Below, in pieces: positions 48,209-57,400 of a stretch of DNA of 64,000 nt (position 1 is its first letter; every line of letters starts with the position of its first letter). Position numbers and translations under genes: made by a program. A model generated the notes under the pieces. It saw only the letters and a program-made list of their open reading frames with translations. It did not search any database and was not told where the DNA came from. The DNA lies in NCBI RefSeq assembly GCF_047302425.1, contig NZ_CP154855.1, forward strand, positions 2,046,001 to 2,110,000, read 5' to 3'. Source of the DNA: Oceanitalea sp047302425 (GTDB lineage: Bacteria > Actinomycetota > Actinomycetes > Actinomycetales > Actinomycetaceae).

Positions 48209-48867
48209 GCGCGTCGCGCGTGCGGGTCGTCGTGGTCGACGACGACGCCCTCGTCCGCACCGGGCTGCGGCTCATGCTCGGCGGGAGCGACGTCGTCGAG
48301 CTCGTCGGCGAGGCGGGGGACGGGCACGAGGGGCTCGCCGTCGTCGAGCGGGAGCGGCCCGACGTCGTGCTCATGGACATCCGCATGCCGGGCCTCGACG
48401 GGCTCGCGGCCACCCGGAGGTTGACCGAGCGCGGCTCGAGCGCGCGCGTCATCGTCCTCACGACCTTCGACACCGACGAGATGGTCCTCACCGCGCTGCG
48501 GCACGGCGCGGCCGGCTTCCTCCTCAAGGACACCCCGCCCGCCCGGCTCGTCGACGCCGTCGTCCGCGTCGCGCGCGGTGAGCCGATGCTCTCCCCGAGC
48601 GTCACCGCCCAGGTCATCACCGCGGCCACCCGCACCCCCGACGACTCGCGCGAGAAGCACGCCCGGGAGCGGGTCGCGCGGCTCACCGACCGGGAGCGGG
48701 AGGTGGCCGTCGCGATCGGGCGCGGGCTGTCCAACGCGGAGATCGCCGCGGAGCTCTACCTGGGCCTGGCGACCGTCAAGACCCACATCGGGCGGCTGTT
48801 CACCAAGCTCGAGGCGAGCAACCGCGTCCAGATCGCCCTCTGCGTCCACGACGCCGGCCTCACCTGA
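48205..48867 (+). CDS. LuxR/NarL-family response regulator
   Basis: A 220-residue DNA-binding response regulator. The receiver has VVVDDDALVRTGLRLML (acidic pair near 11), phospho-acceptor Asp in PDVVLMDIRMPGLDG (near 56) and Lys in GFLLKDTPP (near 106). The LuxR helix-turn-helix is at about 155-210: LTDREREVAVAIGRGLSNAE then IAAELYLGLATVKTHIGRLF. It overlaps its kinase by 4 nt and most likely regulates the divergent ABC transporter. This target is inferred from position only. Confidence 0.92.
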   Translation: MSASRVRVVVVDDDALVRTGLRLMLGGSDVVELVGEAGDGHEGLAVVERERPDVVLMDIRMPGLDGLAATRRLTERGSSARVIVLTTFDTDEMVLTALRHGAAGFLLKDTPPARLVDAVVRVARGEPMLSPSVTAQVITAATRTPDDSREKHARERVARLTDREREVAVAIGRGLSNAEIAAELYLGLATVKTHIGRLFTKLEASNRVQIALCVHDAGLT

Positions 48868-48927
48868 GGTCAAGGTCCCACGCGCGGCGTTAGCGTCCGA
48901 GCGCCCGGACACGCGACAATGGCCGGC

Positions 48928-50400
48928 GTGAGTGACACCGAGGACTTCCCGACCACCCCGGCCGACGACGAGCAGCGCGCCGCGGCCCTGCGCGCCGGGC
49001 TGTCCGACTACGTGCTGGACGAGGAGGACGCCGCCCTCCTCGCCGCCGGCGACGAGAGCCCCGCCCAGGACGGGCCGGAGGCGCCGCTACCGGTGCTCGC
49101 CGTCGTCGGCCGGCCGAACGTCGGCAAGTCGACGCTCGTCAACCGCGTCCTCGGGCGCCGCGAGGCCGTGGTGCAGGACGTCCCGGGCGTCACCCGTGAC
49201 CGCGTGAGCTACCCCGCCGAGTGGGCCGGGCGGCGCTTCACGCTCGTCGACACCGGCGGCTGGGAGCACGACGCCGCGGGCCTCAACGCCCGCGTGGCCG
49301 AGCAGGCCGAGGTCGCCATCTCCATGGCGGACGCCGTCATGTTCATCGTCGACGCGACCGTCGGCCCCACGAGCACCGACGAGCAGGTGGTCCGCCTGCT
49401 GCGGAAGTCCGGCAAGCCGGTCGTCCTCGTCGCGAACAAGGTCGACTCGCAGATGCAGGAGGCCGACGCCGCGGCGCTGTGGTCGCTGGGCCTGGGCCAG
49501 CCGTGGCCGGTCTCGGCGCTGCACGGGCGCGGCTCGGGTGACGTGCTCGACGCCGCGATGGCGGTGCTCCCGGAGGTCTCCGCGGTCGCCCACCCGCTGC
49601 CCGAGGGCGGCCCCCGTCGCGTGGCGCTCGTCGGGCGCCCGAACGTCGGCAAGTCGAGCCTCCTCAACGCGATCGCCGGCCAGCAGCGCGTCGTCGTCGA
49701 CTCCACCGCCGGCACCACCCGCGACCCGGTCGACGAGCTCGTCGTCCTCGGCGACCGCCCGTGGTGGCTGGTCGACACCGCCGGCATCCGCCGCCGCGTC
49801 CACCAGACCAAGGGCGCGGACTTCTACGCCTCCCTGCGGACGCAGTCGGCGCTGGAGAAGGCGGAGGTCGCCGTCGTCCTCATCGACTCCTCGGTCCCGC
49901 TGACCGAGCAGGACACCCGCGTCATCCAGCAGGTCATCGAGGCGGGGCGCGCGCTCGTCATCGCCTACAACAAGTGGGACCTCATGGACGACGAGCAGCG
50001 CCACATCCTCGAGCGGGCGGTCGAGCAGGACCTGGTCCAGGTGCAGTGGGCGCCGCGCGTCAACATCTCCGCCAAGACCCGCTGGCACGTCGACCGCCTC
50101 GTCAAGGCGCTGGACACCGCCCTGGGCGGCTGGGACACGCGCATCTCGACCGGCAAGCTCAACTCCTTCCTCGGTGAGCTCACCGCCGCGAACCCGCACC
50201 CGGTGCGCGGGGGCAAGCAGCCGCGCATCCTCTTCGCGACGCAGGCCGACAGCCGCCCGCCGCGCTTCGTCATCTTCGCGACCGGCTTCATCGAGCACGG
50301 CTACCGCCGCTTCATCGAGCGCAAGCTGCGCGAGACCTTCGGCTTCGTCGGCACGCCGATCGAGATCAGCGTGCGCGTGCGCGAGAAGCGCCGCCGCTGA
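48928..50400 (+). CDS. der: Ribosome-assembly GTPase Der (EngA)
   Basis: Essential GTPase of 50S subunit assembly; about 490 residues. Two tandem G domains, each with G1 GRPNVGKST or GRPNVGKSS, G3 VDTGGW or VDTAGI and G4 NKVD or NKWD; a C-terminal KH-like domain (about 380-490) includes RFVIFATGFIEHGYRRFIER. The first 50 residues are an acidic, poorly conserved extension. GTG 48928 was chosen because GACAAT (48915-48920) is 7 nt upstream in a leaderless layout; ATG 48919 would add three residues. The stop overlaps the next ATG (TGATG). Confidence 0.96.
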   Translation: MSDTEDFPTTPADDEQRAAALRAGLSDYVLDEEDAALLAAGDESPAQDGPEAPLPVLAVVGRPNVGKSTLVNRVLGRREAVVQDVPGVTRDRVSYPAEWAGRRFTLVDTGGWEHDAAGLNARVAEQAEVAISMADAVMFIVDATVGPTSTDEQVVRLLRKSGKPVVLVANKVDSQMQEADAAALWSLGLGQPWPVSALHGRGSGDVLDAAMAVLPEVSAVAHPLPEGGPRRVALVGRPNVGKSSLLNAIAGQQRVVVDSTAGTTRDPVDELVVLGDRPWWLVDTAGIRRRVHQTKGADFYASLRTQSALEKAEVAVVLIDSSVPLTEQDTRVIQQVIEAGRALVIAYNKWDLMDDEQRHILERAVEQDLVQVQWAPRVNISAKTRWHVDRLVKALDTALGGWDTRISTGKLNSFLGELTAANPHPVRGGKQPRILFATQADSRPPRFVIFATGFIEHGYRRFIERKLRETFGFVGTPIEISVRVREKRRR

Positions 50401-51428
50401 TGGCCGACGGCGCGGTATCCCGCCGGCACGTCCTCCTGCGCTGGGGGCTGCCGCGGGACCCGCGCGCCGGTGAGCACGTCCTGGGCTTCGTCCTCACGAC
50501 GGTCGTGACGATCGTCGTCACGCGTGGCTACCTCCAGCTCACCGGCTTCCCCCAGATCGGCGGGGAGACGCTGCACGTCGCGCACGTCCTGTGGGGCGGG
50601 CTGTTCATGGCGCTGGCCATGGTGCTGGCGCTGTCCTTCGCCGGGCCGGTGATCCGGCCGCTCGTCGCCTTCCTCGGCGGCATCGGCTTCGGCCTGTTCA
50701 TCGACGAGGTCGGCAAGTTCCTCACGAACGACAACGACTACTTCTTCCAGCCGGCGCCGATGATCATGTACCTCACGCTGGTGCTGCTCGTCATCCTCGC
50801 CGACGTGCTCCACGGGCGCCGTCCGCCGCACCCGAGCGAGCAGCTGGCGGCCGCGGCCGACCACGCCGTCGCCGGGTTGGCGGGCGGGCTCAGCCCCCAG
50901 CGCCGGGAGGTCGCGCGCGAGCTGCTGCGGCAGGGGAGCGGCGGCCGTGGGGAGGCGGAGGTCGAGGCGCTCCTCGCCGCCGTCCCCGACGACCACAGCG
51001 AGCTCCCCGACCCGCTCGAGCTCGCCACCCGCAAGGTCCGTGGCCTGCTGCGCGGCGTCGTGCGCGGTTCGTGGACGACGGCGGTGGCCGGGGCGCTGCT
51101 CGTCCTCGCCCTGGGAGGGGGCGCCGTCGTCATCCTTGCCGCCGACGACGGCGCACCGGCCTGGGCCCTGTGGCTGGCGGCCGGCTCGTCGGTCGCCGTC
51201 GTCGCGTTCGCGGTGCGCGCGTGGACGTTGCTGGGGAGGGCGAGGTACCAGGCCTTCCAGTGGCTGCGTCGCGCGCTGCTCCTGCAGCTGCTGGTGACGG
51301 TCGTGGGGCTCTACCGGCTCGCGCCGTGGGAGGCGACGGCCGTCATGGGCATCGCGCTGCTCGGGCTCGGCGTCGTCGTCGCGGAGAAGGTGCGGCTCGA
51401 GCAGACGGGGCAGGGCGCCGCTCACTGA
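50400..51428 (+). CDS. Conserved membrane protein of unknown function
   Basis: A 342-residue multi-pass membrane protein that I do not recognise. About four helices lie in the N-terminal half (near 28-45, 58-78, 82-103, 122-140); a soluble stretch (about 145-220) has a charged linker; then four more helices (near 222-245, 254-275, 290-308, 315-335). GGIGFGLFIDEVGKFLTNDNDYFF near 98-121 looks like the most conserved block, with acidic residues at a membrane edge. The ATG overlaps the der stop by one base, so it is translationally coupled to der. Confidence 0.75.
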   Translation: MADGAVSRRHVLLRWGLPRDPRAGEHVLGFVLTTVVTIVVTRGYLQLTGFPQIGGETLHVAHVLWGGLFMALAMVLALSFAGPVIRPLVAFLGGIGFGLFIDEVGKFLTNDNDYFFQPAPMIMYLTLVLLVILADVLHGRRPPHPSEQLAAAADHAVAGLAGGLSPQRREVARELLRQGSGGRGEAEVEALLAAVPDDHSELPDPLELATRKVRGLLRGVVRGSWTTAVAGALLVLALGGGAVVILAADDGAPAWALWLAAGSSVAVVAFAVRAWTLLGRARYQAFQWLRRALLLQLLVTVVGLYRLAPWEATAVMGIALLGLGVVVAEKVRLEQTGQGAAH

Positions 51429-51439
51429 CGGCGCCCTGC
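51410..51439. terminator. Bidirectional hairpin between the membrane protein and the SDR
   Basis: An 11-bp stem (51410-51420 with 51429-51439) has an 8-nt loop containing the upstream gene's stop. The convergent SDR gene ends 8 bases beyond. Confidence 0.65.
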
Positions 51440-51446
51440 GCCTACG

Positions 51447-52184
51447 TCAGCTCGTGGGCAGGCCGGCGAGCTCACCGCCGTCGGCGATGAACTCCGCGCC
51501 GGTGCAGAAGGTCGACTCGTCGCTGGCGAGGTAGACGACGAGGTAGCCGATCTCGAAGGGCTTGCCGGCGCGGTGCATGGCGACGTGCTGCTGCTCGGCG
51601 GCGAGGCCCTCGGTCATCGGGGTCTCGATCATCCCCGGGTGGATCGAGTTGACGCGGATGTTGTCCGGGCCGAGCTCGATGGCTGCCGTCTTGCTCATGC
51701 CGCGCACGCCCCACTTGGAGGCGACGTACCCGGCGAGGTCCGGGTAGCCCTGGAGACCGGCGGTCGAGGAGATGTTGATGATCGAGGGGTTCTTCGTCGA
51801 CGCCTTGAGGAGCGGGAGTGCGGCCTTCATCCCGTAGAAGACGCTGGAGAGGTTGATGGCGATGATCCGGTCCCAGCGCTCGTAGGTGAAGTCGGTGAGG
51901 CTGCCGAAGTCGGCGATGCCGGCGTTGTTGACGAGGACGTCGAGCCCACCGAAGGTCTCCTCGACCTTGGCGACGGCCGCCGCCCACTGCTCGATGCTGG
52001 TGACGTCGTGGTGGAGGTAGACGGCGGACTCGCCGAGCTCGGCGACCAGCGCCTCACCGTCCTGGTCGAGGATGTCGGTGACGAGGACCTTCGCACCCTC
52101 CGCGACAAGGAGGCGAACCGCCTCCGCGCCAAGCCCGCGGGCTCCTCCGGTGACCAGTGCGACCTTGCCGGCGACCCGTGCCAT
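51447..52184 (-). CDS. Classical short-chain dehydrogenase/reductase
   Basis: A 245-residue SDR. TGGARGLG cofactor loop (near 12-19), Asp in VTDILDQDG favouring NAD(H), NNAG (near 88), the catalytic Ser in INISSTAGLQ (near 138), Tyr-x-x-x-Lys in YVASKWG (near 153) and the HPGMIETPM loop. The overall sequence resembles 3-alpha/20-beta-hydroxysteroid dehydrogenase-like actinobacterial SDRs, but the substrate is not determinable. AAGGAG lies 7 nt before ATG 52184. It is the last chromosomal protein gene before the tRNA-Pro/island junction. Confidence 0.85.
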   Translation of the reverse strand: MARVAGKVALVTGGARGLGAEAVRLLVAEGAKVLVTDILDQDGEALVAELGESAVYLHHDVTSIEQWAAAVAKVEETFGGLDVLVNNAGIADFGSLTDFTYERWDRIIAINLSSVFYGMKAALPLLKASTKNPSIINISSTAGLQGYPDLAGYVASKWGVRGMSKTAAIELGPDNIRVNSIHPGMIETPMTEGLAAEQQHVAMHRAGKPFEIGYLVVYLASDESTFCTGAEFIADGGELAGLPTS

Positions 52185-52383
52185 GTCAGACTCCTTCGGT
52201 TGGTTGGGGTGCGCCGGGTGACGGCGCTCACACCACCGTAGGGGCGCGGCACGGCGGGCTTTCGGGACGTTGGGCCGCCGGCCCTTGGTCCCGCTGACGA
52301 CGTTCCCGACCCGTCCGACGTGACGCCGCGCACAACGGTCTGTCGCGGTTTCAGTTCCGGCCCGCCCCTGGGGTAACCTTCTC

Positions 52384-52389
52384 TAGGTT
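52384..52389 (+). promoter_or_regulatory. Candidate -10 box of tRNA-Pro
   Basis: TAGGTT lies 15 bases before the tRNA 5' end, a suitable distance for a short leader. No convincing -35 is seen. The rest of the 220-bp space between the SDR and the tRNA shows nothing else I can name. Confidence 0.4.
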
Positions 52390-52404
52390 CGTTCGCGAGC
52401 CAGA

Positions 52405-52478
<74 letters not shown>

Positions 52479-52509
52479 CAGATGTGATGTCGCAAGACAT
52501 CGGCGACAG

Positions 52510-52536
52510 CCCGAATCCTCAGTGTGGGGGTTCGGG
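52510..52536 (+). terminator. Hairpin with T-rich tail after tRNA-Pro
   Basis: A 9-bp stem with one G-U pair (52510-52518 with 52528-52536) is followed by TCTTGTCGTTTCTT. This is one of the few classical intrinsic terminators in the window. It also abuts the end of the convergent IS481-type fragment. Confidence 0.6.
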
Positions 52537-53047
52537 TCTTGTCGTTTCTTGGGGTTGGTAGGTGCGTGTGGTGTCGAGGGTGAGGTCGCGGAGGATCTCG
52601 CCGGTGGCGGCTGCAGCGATGGTGATGTGGAGGTCTTGGATGACCATCACGATCGGGGTGCGGGCGTGGGCGCGGCCGATGCCGATCTTGTAGAGGTGTC
52701 CGCTGTGGCGCAGGGTGACCTTGCCGGCGGTGTCGATCCGGTCGGTGCGGACGCGGTTGTCGCGGCCGTGGGGTGAGCCCAGGGGGACTGCCTTGGGCGT
52801 GGCGGCGTAGATGGCCGCGGGTGTGCGTCGGCCCAGGGAGCGGTGGGGGCGGGTGTTGTTGTAGTAGTCGGCGAAGGTGTCTAGGCGTTGCTGGAGCTCG
52901 GCGATGGTGTGGGCGGGGCCGGTCGCGACGAGGTGCTTCTTGAGGGTCTGTTGGAAGCGTTCGACCTTGCCCTGGGTCTGGGGGTGGTTGGGTTTGCCGT
53001 TCTTCTGGTGAACGCCCAGCGCGATGAGCAGGCGTTGGAAGGCGTTA
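52519..53047 (-). pseudogene. IS481-family transposase, C-terminal fragment
   Basis: The minus strand encodes the C-terminal part of an IS481-type DDE transposase: AFQRLLIALGVHQKNGKPNH, then PQTQGKVERFQQTLKKHL with the third catalytic acid, ADYYNNTRPHRSLGRRTPAA and a C-terminal tail. The N-terminal part, with the helix-turn-helix and first two catalytic acids, is missing: the frame is cut at the left end of the IS3-family element (53048). The palindrome GATGTC-gcaa-GACATC near 52,486-52,501 may belong to its outer end. It is non-functional. Confidence 0.8.
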
Positions 53048-53062
53048 TGAACCGCCCCGGGT

Positions 53063-53985
53063 TTAGTGGAGACTCGGTTCTCTGGTTTCGGCCGTCGTGG
53101 TGACGGGGTTCTGACGGTAGTGGTTGGCCTCGTGCTCGGCGGGTGGAATGTCACCGAGCTCGGAGTGCAGGCGGCTGTTGTTGAACCAGTCGACGTACTC
53201 CAGGGTGGCGATCTCGACGTCCTCGAGGTTGCGCCAGGGGCCGCGGCGGCGGATGAGCTCGGTCTTGAACAGGCCGATGGTGGACTCGGCCAGGGCGTTG
53301 TCGTAGGCGTCACCCACGGTCCCGATCGAGGGCTGGACACCGAGCTCGGCGAGCCGCTCGGTGAAGGCGATGGAGGTGTACTGCGAGCCGGCGTCGTCGT
53401 GGTGAATGAGCCCGGCAAGGTCGGTGACCCCGGCGCGCCCGCGGGACCAGGCCGCCATGTTCACCGTGTCGGTGACCAGGTCGGCGCGCATCGTGGTGGA
53501 GGCTTTCCAGCCCACGATCATCCGGGAGAACACGTCGATGGTGAACGCGACGTAGACGAACCCGGCCCAGGTCGCGACGTAGGTGAAGTCCGCGACCCAC
53601 AGCTGGTTCGGGCACTTGCGGTGAAGTCGCGGTTGACCAGGTCACCGGCCCGTATCCCGTCCTTCGCCGGGATCTTGGTGCGCCGCGTCCTGCCGCGGAC
53701 CGCGCCCTGCAGGCCGGCGTTACGCATCAGGCGTTCGACCGTGCAGCGCGCCACCGGCCGGCCGATCCGGTTCAGGTGCTTCCACATCTTCCGCGCGCCG
53801 TAGACCCCGTAGTTGGCCGCGTGCTCGGCACTGATGACCTCACCGAGCTCGGCGTCGGCCACCGCCCGGGCCGAGGGTGAGCGCTTCTTCGCGGCGTAGT
53901 AGGTGCTCGGGGCGACCTGCAACTGGGTGCAGATCGGCTCGACCCCGAACTCCTCCTTGTGCTCGTCGATGTACTTCACGATCAC
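53063..53985 (-). pseudogene. IS3-family transposase orfB, frameshifted
   Basis: The second ORF of an IS3 element, carrying the DDE integrase core. The first part (MIVKYIDEHKEEFGVEPICT through GDLVNRDFTA) and the second part (PNQLWVADFTYVATWAGFVY, then IHHDDAGSQYTS and DNALAESTIGLFKTELI) lie in different frames. The break is a one-base loss near 53,615. Both halves read well apart from the break, so the damage is recent or isolated. The product cannot be made without frameshifting. Confidence 0.85.
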
Positions 53986-54299
53986 CGATGTGGGCGGTCG
54001 AGCTCCGCCGCGAAGAAAGCCGAGGCGCTCTTGAGGATCGCGTTCGCCCGCCGCAGCTCGCGATTCTCCCGTTCCAGCTCGGCCAACCGCTGGGCATCAC
54101 TGGTCGTGGTGCCCGGCCGGTCTCCGGCATCGACCTCAGCCTGGGCAACCCAGCCACGCAGCGTCTCGGGGTTGATCCCGAGCTGCTCTCCCACCCGCCG
54201 ACACGCCCCCACACGTGACTCGGGATCCTTCTTCGCTTCGAGCACCAGCCGCACGGCCCGCTCACGCAGCTAGTCGGGGTACTTCCTCGGTGCGCTCAT
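53982..54299 (-). pseudogene. IS3-family transposase orfA with nonsense codon
   Basis: Helix-turn-helix protein that, with orfB, makes the IS3 transposase. From ATG 54299 it reads MSAPRKYPD then TAG, then LRERAVRLVLEAKKDPESRV and on to a leucine-zipper-like AELERENRELRRANAILKSA. Homologues have Glu (GAG) at the stop position. A downstream start could still give about 90 residues lacking the N-terminus. It overlaps orfB by 4 nt, the usual arrangement for -1 frameshifting. Confidence 0.85.
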
Positions 54300-54402
54300 A
54301 GCTCTCATCCTCCGTGGACTGAGAGCCTCCATGGAACCCGGGGCGGTTCATAGCTCTCATCCTCCGTGGACTGAGAGCCTCCATGGAACCCGGGGCGGTT
54401 CA
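54299..54402 (+). repeat. 52-bp tandem duplication of the IS3 right end
   Basis: The 52 bases 54299-54350 are repeated exactly at 54351-54402. Each copy contains the terminal inverted repeat (AACCCGGGGCGGTTCA) and the region just inside it, including the hairpin-forming CTCTCATCCTCCGTGGACTG. Confidence 0.95.
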
Positions 54403-56643
54403 ATGCAAGATCGCGAAGCCGTGGTGGGGATGATCGCCCACGCTGCGGAGTCTGTGTCGCTGCGGTTGACGCCGCCCGACCTCGCCACCAGCCCGGCCGC
54501 ATTCCGGCGGGTGGATGGCACGAGCGTGTTCCGCCCGAAGCACTCGACTGTGTTCTCCTCCGATCTGCTGCTCGCGGCCGAGGACCGGCTGCTCGACCGC
54601 TCCCGCAACCTGAGCGCGCCCACCGTCCCGCTCCCCACGGTGGAGAAGATCACCGCCCGTCCTGATGCCGAGGGGCGGATGCTCGGCGAGGATCAGGCCG
54701 ACGCGCTCATGAAGATCGCCGTCTCCGGCCGCGTCCTCGACGTCCTCGTCGGCCCGGCGGGTGCCGGGAAGACGACGGCCATGTCGGCGTTGCGGCGTGC
54801 GTGGGAGACCGAACACGGCGCGAGGACCGTCGTCGGCTTGGCACCGTCCGCGGTGGCCGCGCAGGTGCTCGCAGACGACCTCGGGATCGCGACGGAGAAC
54901 ACCGCGAAGTGGTGGCAGAACCATCTCGTCCACGGCGAGGACTTCCGGGCAGGTCAGCTCGTCATCATCGACGAAGCCTCCCTGGCTGGCACCCTCTCGT
55001 TGGATCGGATCACGCATCTGGCCGAACGGGCCGGGGCGAAGGTGCTGCTGGTGGGCGACTTCGCCCAGCTCCAGTCCATTGACGCCGGCGGCGCATTCGG
55101 ACTCCTCATCGGTGACCGGGACGATGCGCCCGAGCTGGTCGACGTGCACCGGTTCACCCACGAGTGGGAGAAGACCGCCTCCCTCGCCCTCCGTCACGGA
55201 CGTACGCAGGTGATCGACACCTACCTCGACCACGACCGCATCCGCGACGGCGACGCCGAGGCGATGACCGACGCCGCCTACACCGCCTGGCGCGCCGACC
55301 GGGAGCACGGGTTGGTGTCGGTGCTGGTCGCCGAGACCCGCGACCACGTAAGCGCCCTCAACCAGCGCGCCCGTGCCGACCTGATCCTCGACGGCACGTT
55401 GAAGCCGGGCCGGGAGGTCGAGCTGAACGACGGCACCACCGCCGGGGTCGGGGACACGATCATCACCCGCCGCAACGACCGCCGCCTACGGTCCGGGAAG
55501 ACGTGGGTGCGCAACGGCGATGCCTGGACCATCACCGGCGTCCGCGACGACGGGTCGGTCACGATCCGCAAGACCGGGCGCCGGTTCGGCGGCTCTATCG
55601 TCCTCCCCGCGACCTATGTGGCCGAGCATGTCGATCTGGGCTACGCGATCACCGCGCACCGGGCGCAGGGCGTCACCGTCGATACTGCGCACGTGCTGGT
55701 GGAGCCGACCACCACTCGGGAGAACTTCTACGTCGCGATGACCCGCGGCAAGCACGCCAACCGCGCCTACGTAATCCTCGACCGGGCCGACGAGCACGCC
55801 GAGCCGCATCCGGGCGACAACCCCGACGCCACCGGCCGGTCGGTCCTGTTCGGCGTGCTCCAGCACGTCGGTGCGGAGTTGTCCGCGCACGAAACCATCA
55901 CCGCCGAACAGGAGCACTGGGGCTCGATCGCCCAACTCGCCGCCGAGTACGAGACCATCGCCGCCGTAGCCCAACGAGACCGCTTGGCCACCCTCATCCG
56001 ATCCTCCGGCCTCACCGCCGAACAAGCCGACACCGCGATCGAGTCCGAGGCGTTCGGGGCACTCACCGTCGAACTGCGCCGCGCAGCGGCCAACCACCAC
56101 AACCTCGACACCCTGTTTCCGCGCCTGGTCGCCGCGCGCGGGTTCACCGACGCCGACGACATCGCCTCCGTCCTGCACTACCGCGTCGCCCGCGCCACCG
56201 CACGCCCGGCGGGCTCGGGCCGCACCCGCAAGACGCCACGGCTCATCGCCGGACTGATCCCGTCCGCGGACGGCCCGATGACCGACGACATGCGGCAGGC
56301 CCTCGAAGAACGGCGCGAACTGATCGAGACCCGTGCCGACGCGGTGCTCGACACCGCACGCGAGGTCGGCGAGCCCTGGACCAAACCACTCGGCCAGCCG
56401 CCCCGCGACCCACGCGAGGCAGCGGCGTGGCGACGGCACGCCCGCACAATCGCCGCCTACCGCGATCGCTACGGCATCACCGAAGACACCCCGCTGGGGC
56501 CGGAACCGGAGGACACGGGGCAGAAGATCGAGTTCGCCCGCGCAAGAAGTGCGCTCGCACGGTCACGTGCGATTGCTCGGCAGCGCCCGACCGCTGCCGA
56601 GCGACGACCTGTCGAGCACGCTGCCCCCGAGCGGCGCCTGTGA
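54403..56643 (+). pseudogene. MobF-type relaxase/helicase (TraA-like), N-terminally truncated
   Basis: The remaining 746 residues are the RecD-like helicase half of a conjugative relaxase. Walker A VGPAGAGKTTAM (near 120), Walker B LVIIDEASLAG (near 188), GDFAQLQSIDAGGAF (near 218), AITAHRAQGVTVD (near 420) and NFYVAMTRGKHANRAYVILD (near 445) are helicase superfamily 1 motifs. The N-terminal relaxase domain with catalytic tyrosines and the His triad is gone: the frame runs straight into the IS3 right end. An ATG at 54403 could start the remnant, but nicking at an oriT is impossible. It indicates a former conjugative element. Confidence 0.85.
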
Positions 56644-56754
56644 CGCGACCCTGCCCGGGTCGGACGCAAGATCCGACACGTCTAGATACGTCACGGAACT
56701 GACTGCAAGCGAGACAATCGTCAGGAGGGCGGTCCAGGTCTGCACCAGGATGGC

Positions 56755-56783
56755 CTAACTGCGTCAGGTGCTATCTCGACTAC
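56755..56783 (+). promoter_or_regulatory. ECF-type promoter of the sigma operon
   Basis: CTAACT (56755-56760), 16 nt, CGACTAC (56777-56783). An -AAC- upstream box and a CGAC downstream box at 16-17 nt are the known ECF promoter layout. The element CTAACT-N10-CTATCTCGACTAC-N3-GTGAG occurs identically at 59,085. No other features are seen in the 217 bp between the relaxase remnant and the sigma gene. Confidence 0.65.
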
Positions 56784-56860
56784 GAGGTGAGGAGGACGAG
56801 GCCGATGATGAGACAGCCTCGCTGGTGCCGGCGCTGGGGCGAGGGGCCGAGGCGGCAGCG

Positions 56861-57400
56861 ATGACGAACATGCCGCCAGACCTCGGTGCTCTCTACCTCC
56901 GCCATCGAGACGCTATGCACAAGGTTGCGGCCTCAGTGCTGCGCGAGGCTGGTCGCGCCTCTGAGGCGGAAGACGCGGTGCAGGACGCGATCGTCTCCAT
57001 CATGGCTTCGCCTCCGGAGAATGTGCGGAACTGGGAAGCATTTCTGGTGACCGCGGCGAAGCGAAAGGCACTGGATCGAATCAGATCAGCAGAGGTACGG
57101 CACGCCGGCCCCGAGTTCGTCGAAGCCATCCATGACCGCGCCGATGATTCCGACCTCGCGGAAGACGTCGCGGAAGCCATCGACCAACAAGAGCGTGCTG
57201 GTCATGCGTGGGACTGTCTCGCGATATTGGACGAACGCCATCGAAAGGCGGTGTGGGAGACCGCAGCGTTGGGGCGGCCGCGATCTGAGGTGGCAGCAGA
57301 AATGAACGTGAGTCCGGCGCGTGTGAGCCAGATGGTGACGAGATCGCTAGCGCTCCTTCGAGAGGAAATGCGCAGAAAGGAGGAAGGAAACGATGAATGA
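56861..57400 (+). CDS. ECF-like sigma factor
   Basis: A 179-residue sigma-70 family protein. Region 2 covers about residues 8-75 (LYLRHRDAMHKVAASVLREA, AEDAVQDAIVSIM, WEAFLVTAAKRKALDRIRSA) and region 4 about 118-172 (CLAILDERHRKAVWETAALG, PRSEVAAEMNVSPARVSQMV). An acidic linker joins them. ATG 56861 was chosen because the GTG at 56768 lies upstream of the predicted -10 box. It begins a three-gene operon with an HTH protein (8-nt overlap) and a metallopeptidase, behind a promoter that this sigma probably recognises. Confidence 0.82.
   Translation: MTNMPPDLGALYLRHRDAMHKVAASVLREAGRASEAEDAVQDAIVSIMASPPENVRNWEAFLVTAAKRKALDRIRSAEVRHAGPEFVEAIHDRADDSDLAEDVAEAIDQQERAGHAWDCLAILDERHRKAVWETAALGRPRSEVAAEMNVSPARVSQMVTRSLALLREEMRRKEEGNDE

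Larger units (their letters stand above)
53048..54402 (-). mobile_element. Degenerate IS3-family insertion sequence
   Basis: The left end is TGAACCGCCCCGGGTT at 53048; the right end is the inverted copy ending GGTTCA at 54350. A second tandem copy of the right-end region ends at 54402. The element encodes orfA and orfB on the minus strand, both broken. The flanks differ: an IS481 fragment lies on the left and a truncated relaxase gene on the right, with no target duplication visible. Deletion next to the element has probably occurred. Confidence 0.8.

Noticed and set aside
56768..56860. An earlier GTG start for the sigma factor
   Set aside because: It lies upstream of the predicted -10 box, and the added 31 residues do not resemble sigma N-termini.
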